From positions 1,478,821 to 1,542,820 of the forward strand of contig CAXAMN010021584.1 in NCBI GenBank assembly GCA_963970005.1: a stretch of DNA of 64,000 nt, given 5' to 3'. This DNA is from Durusdinium trenchii (lineage: Eukaryota; Sar; Dinophyceae; Suessiales; Symbiodiniaceae). The translations under genes were made by a program, and so were the position numbers. The notes below the pieces were generated by a model. The model was not told the DNA's origin. It saw only the letters and a list, made by a program, of their open reading frames with translations, and searched no databases. Shown here piece after piece: positions 61,478-64,000 of this stretch (position 1 is its first letter; every line of letters begins with the position of its first letter).

Positions 61478-64000
61478 ATGATCAACACAGTCCGTTTTAG
61501 CCGAAATCTTTTCATAGTTGGTGAAGATGAGTACAATAATGTCTGTGCTGCCGCTTCTGGAAGTCATCCAATAGACATTGTCATTTATGGAATACAAAGT
61601 CGATTGCAAGATATCATTTTGCAACTCTACCACTCAGGCTCTCAACTACGACATGTGCTTCTTTTTCATGAGTGCACTTTGAGTGCTACTTGTGTTGACC
61701 TAACGATTGGGGTTTGCACTTCGTTAAAAAGACATCGAGCTCACATACAGCGAATTAGCAAATACAAAAGCTTTGAATTCGCACAAAATGGAGGCTCGCG
61801 CACCTTTACCAAAGCTACATATTTCGTTGCGCTCAATGCCAATCGCAATGTAAATAGCTTTGAAGTCTTCTCGCCAAGTCTGGAATATACAGAAACATGG
61901 CTGTGTTCCAGCAAGTCCTTCACGTCACAGATCCAAGCTGCAATTACTGCCGTGCCTGGAGTCTTTCGGTTTCGAGTTTACACGCGTGACCCCCCTCTCC
62001 ATACAGAGCTTGGAGCGACGGACCGATGCTGTGTCACTTTTGGCATTGCTGAATCAGAAGTTCAAACAGTGACTGATTCCCTGGTGTCGATCTATGATTG
62101 TCTCAGTCAAGAAGTTGCCTCCTCCGCTCAGCAAGACCTCCAAAGAGTGATTCCACTCTTTTGGAATGTACGTCCTAGTGATGCCCCTGCTTTCTATTGC
62201 TTTCACACTGTCACCTTTTTAGATATCAGATCTTGCACGCAAGAGGAAAGATGGCAACTTCAGAGCATTTTGATTGACATGAATATTCCATACTATATCC
62301 AAAAAAGACTGCTCTTGGTCATCTATGCTGAAGGAACTGAACTAGAAAACTTTAGGCTCAGAACCTTCCAAGAACAGATTAAGATTCCATTTGGCAAAGA
62401 AGAAGGTAGCCTGCAATGTTCTTTCACCGCGGGAACCGATGAAAACCTTTGGACTGTTGATTTTGGTACGACAGGAAGTGACACTCATGAAGCCTTTCAG
62501 ATTGAGGATGATGGATCTCTTATGATGAAAGATGGGATCGTCGATGTCGATTTTAGTAAGAAGCTACAAAAAGTCTTGGGAGCTATACAGATCCGACCTG
62601 CTGTAGTACATGTCCAAGACAAAGGCCAGCAGAAAGTTGTTGCCTTTTATGCATCACCTACGTTGTTCCCACGAATACCTAGCACTTTCATTGACCACAA
62701 GGCTAATAAAAGAATTGTCCACTACAAGCAACCTGATGTCCATACCACTGAAAGGACCTCCAACATTTATGTTAAAGAAACCAAAACTGATCACCACGTT
62801 GGTGCACATAATAAAGGACTATGTCAAGGTGCTCGACTTAGTGGATTCTTCCCTCTGCCAGGTAACAGCATGTCACGTAGAAGATTTGGACAGTTACAAG
62901 TTTTTAGCTTTGAAATTGGCAAGAGAGATGTAGCTGTTGATCTCCTTGATGAGATTGTTCCCATTTGCTTTGTTGAAGCTGAACTCTCTATCAAGGAGGC
63001 CTCTTACCTTCTTGATATTCTAATGAAACAAAAGCACCTCCTTGACCATCATACTATTTTCCTCGCATGCACTGCCACAAAGCCACCAATCCAGCTGCAT
63101 AAAGAAGATGTTATCACTACCTTGCCGGAGTATGAAAGTATCATTCACTGCCAAATTGAACCTGGTCAGAAGCTACAAGTACTTCAACCACGTTTTGAAA
63201 GAGGCAAGGTCTCACGGTGCCTCAATAATGCACTTGAGCTCAGTGTCTATGACCGCGCGAACCTTATTCTCTTCTTACCGGGTCAAATGGACATTCATGA
63301 TGTCTTTGGGAAAGCGCCTGTTGGCCGTGTCCTGTCAATTTGGTACAACAATCACTTGTCGCACCAAAAACATGATACGAAGCCTGCTGCAACAAAGCAG
63401 GCGGCAAATTTTACTGGCAGCAGCCCCCAATGTAGCATAAATGCCCAAATAGATACCACTTTCACTGGTGAATGTCGTGACAACAAACAATCGCCTACTC
63501 GTTCGATACCATCTTCATCTGATCACAATCAAGATGCAGTCAGTCCTTTACAGACTGAAATTGATGCAACGGGATCTATATCCAATGAAGAAGAAATGAC
63601 TCCAGAACAGAATTCTGACTCTTTGTTCAAAGATGGTGATGAACATCAAGCCGCAAATCGAGGAAGTCAGGTTAGTCCAGCATCTCCCTTACGTCAAAAG
63701 TCTGGAACACCTGCATGCGTTCCCAATATCCAATGTGACCCCCTTTCAGCAAACCAATCAATGCAAGTTGATGAAGGCTCTGCCTTGCGCTTCGCTCACA
63801 GTGAAGTAAAGCAAGATGGTGCCAAACATCCAAAAGGAGTGCAACAATCCCAATCATACTCTACCGAGAGTCGCCAAGCTAAAGAGCTCCCTGAAGAAAA
63901 GGTTATTGTTCCCTTTTCCTTCAAAGACAGTACATCGGACAATGAAGCCTCACAGCTTTCGACAGATTCGTTCTGTGAACAGGTATACCAAGATTTACAA
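61478..64000 (+). CDS. large unrecognised protein, retroposed gene, 3' end outside the window
   Basis: The frame stays open for 841 codons from the ATG at 61478 to the end of the window. It is the first ATG after an in-frame stop. It begins MINTVRFSRNLFIVGEDEYN. Residues 1-620 look folded, with many hydrophobic strands and cysteines scattered throughout (VDLTIGVCTSLKRH, WNVRPSDAPAFYCFHTVTFL, WYNNHLSHQ near 620). From about residue 640 the sequence becomes low complexity, rich in Ser, Gln, Asn and acidic residues. I recognise no domain. There are no introns over 2.5 kb, and tandem leader relics lie upstream, so it is a retroposed cDNA. Its codons are richer in A and T than those of the helicase block, pointing to a separate origin. 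Confidence 0.7.
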   Translation, partial: MINTVRFSRNLFIVGEDEYNNVCAAASGSHPIDIVIYGIQSRLQDIILQLYHSGSQLRHVLLFHECTLSATCVDLTIGVCTSLKRHRAHIQRISKYKSFEFAQNGGSRTFTKATYFVALNANRNVNSFEVFSPSLEYTETWLCSSKSFTSQIQAAITAVPGVFRFRVYTRDPPLHTELGATDRCCVTFGIAESEVQTVTDSLVSIYDCLSQEVASSAQQDLQRVIPLFWNVRPSDAPAFYCFHTVTFLDIRSCTQEERWQLQSILIDMNIPYYIQKRLLLVIYAEGTELENFRLRTFQEQIKIPFGKEEGSLQCSFTAGTDENLWTVDFGTTGSDTHEAFQIEDDGSLMMKDGIVDVDFSKKLQKVLGAIQIRPAVVHVQDKGQQKVVAFYASPTLFPRIPSTFIDHKANKRIVHYKQPDVHTTERTSNIYVKETKTDHHVGAHNKGLCQGARLSGFFPLPGNSMSRRRFGQLQVFSFEIGKRDVAVDLLDEIVPICFVEAELSIKEASYLLDILMKQKHLLDHHTIFLACTATKPPIQLHKEDVITTLPEYESIIHCQIEPGQKLQVLQPRFERGKVSRCLNNALELSVYDRANLILFLPGQMDIHDVFGKAPVGRVLSIWYNNHLSHQKHDTKPAATKQAANFTGSSPQCSINAQIDTTFTGECRDNKQSPTRSIPSSSDHNQDAVSPLQTEIDATGSISNEEEMTPEQNSDSLFKDGDEHQAANRGSQVSPASPLRQKSGTPACVPNIQCDPLSANQSMQVDEGSALRFAHSEVKQDGAKHPKGVQQSQSYSTESRQAKELPEEKVIVPFSFKDSTSDNEASQLSTDSFCEQVYQDLQ

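Overview
The window looks like nuclear DNA of a dinoflagellate. The strongest evidence is at 61016-61050, where a near-complete dinoflagellate spliced leader (CCGTAGCC...GGCTCAAG) is followed directly by a second, truncated leader. This tandem is the known mark of a trans-spliced mRNA that was reverse-transcribed and reinserted. Genes with introns lying on one strand, retroelement debris and abundant short fold-back repeats fit this. I cannot place it to genus; a symbiodiniacean is a guess.

Layout. 1-4900 holds no convincing gene apart from a Ty1/copia RNase H remnant (about 640-1090) and a TCAC simple repeat. 4910-7665 is a degenerate satellite built on TTTACAAAG. 7921-8890 is a LINE fragment (RNase H plus endonuclease) joined to a decayed copy of a helicase C-terminus (8895-10235) and a decayed LRR gene (10620-11000). 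Three unrecognised genes follow (11246-14298), then an intact SF1-helicase-like gene (14693-19519), an intact LRR gene (LRR1, 19652-20878) and a broken LRR gene (LRR2, 21018-22035). Past a 1.4 kb spacer the block repeats on the minus strand: LRR2' (24656-23409), LRR1' (26005-24722) and a frameshifted helicase' (about 57953-52508) with an N-terminal extension up to about 59920.

The minus-strand block is interrupted between helicase' and LRR1' by a 26.4 kb insert, 26015-52381. The insert has 50-bp terminal inverted repeats (47/50 identical), a TA duplication, and ACTTAGT-like subterminal repeats. The plus-strand paralogue preserves the uninterrupted target at 19643-19644. The insert carries a multi-exon Tnp2-like transposase and about eight further likely genes, all on the minus strand, several with probable introns. 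It therefore looks like a giant gene-carrying DNA transposon. A 400-N assembly gap at 41173-41572 is flanked by a repeated sequence that is probably an unmerged contig overlap.

The helicase, LRR1 and LRR2 genes keep the same order in two copies, with a third relic of helicase and LRR1. Relics of the spliced leader lie 28-93 bp upstream of most of these genes, so the block seems to have formed by repeated mRNA retroposition and was later copied as DNA. The window ends in a retroposed, intronless gene (61478 to beyond 64000) of at least 841 codons with no recognised family. Exon boundaries, families and functions are read by eye; no database search was possible.
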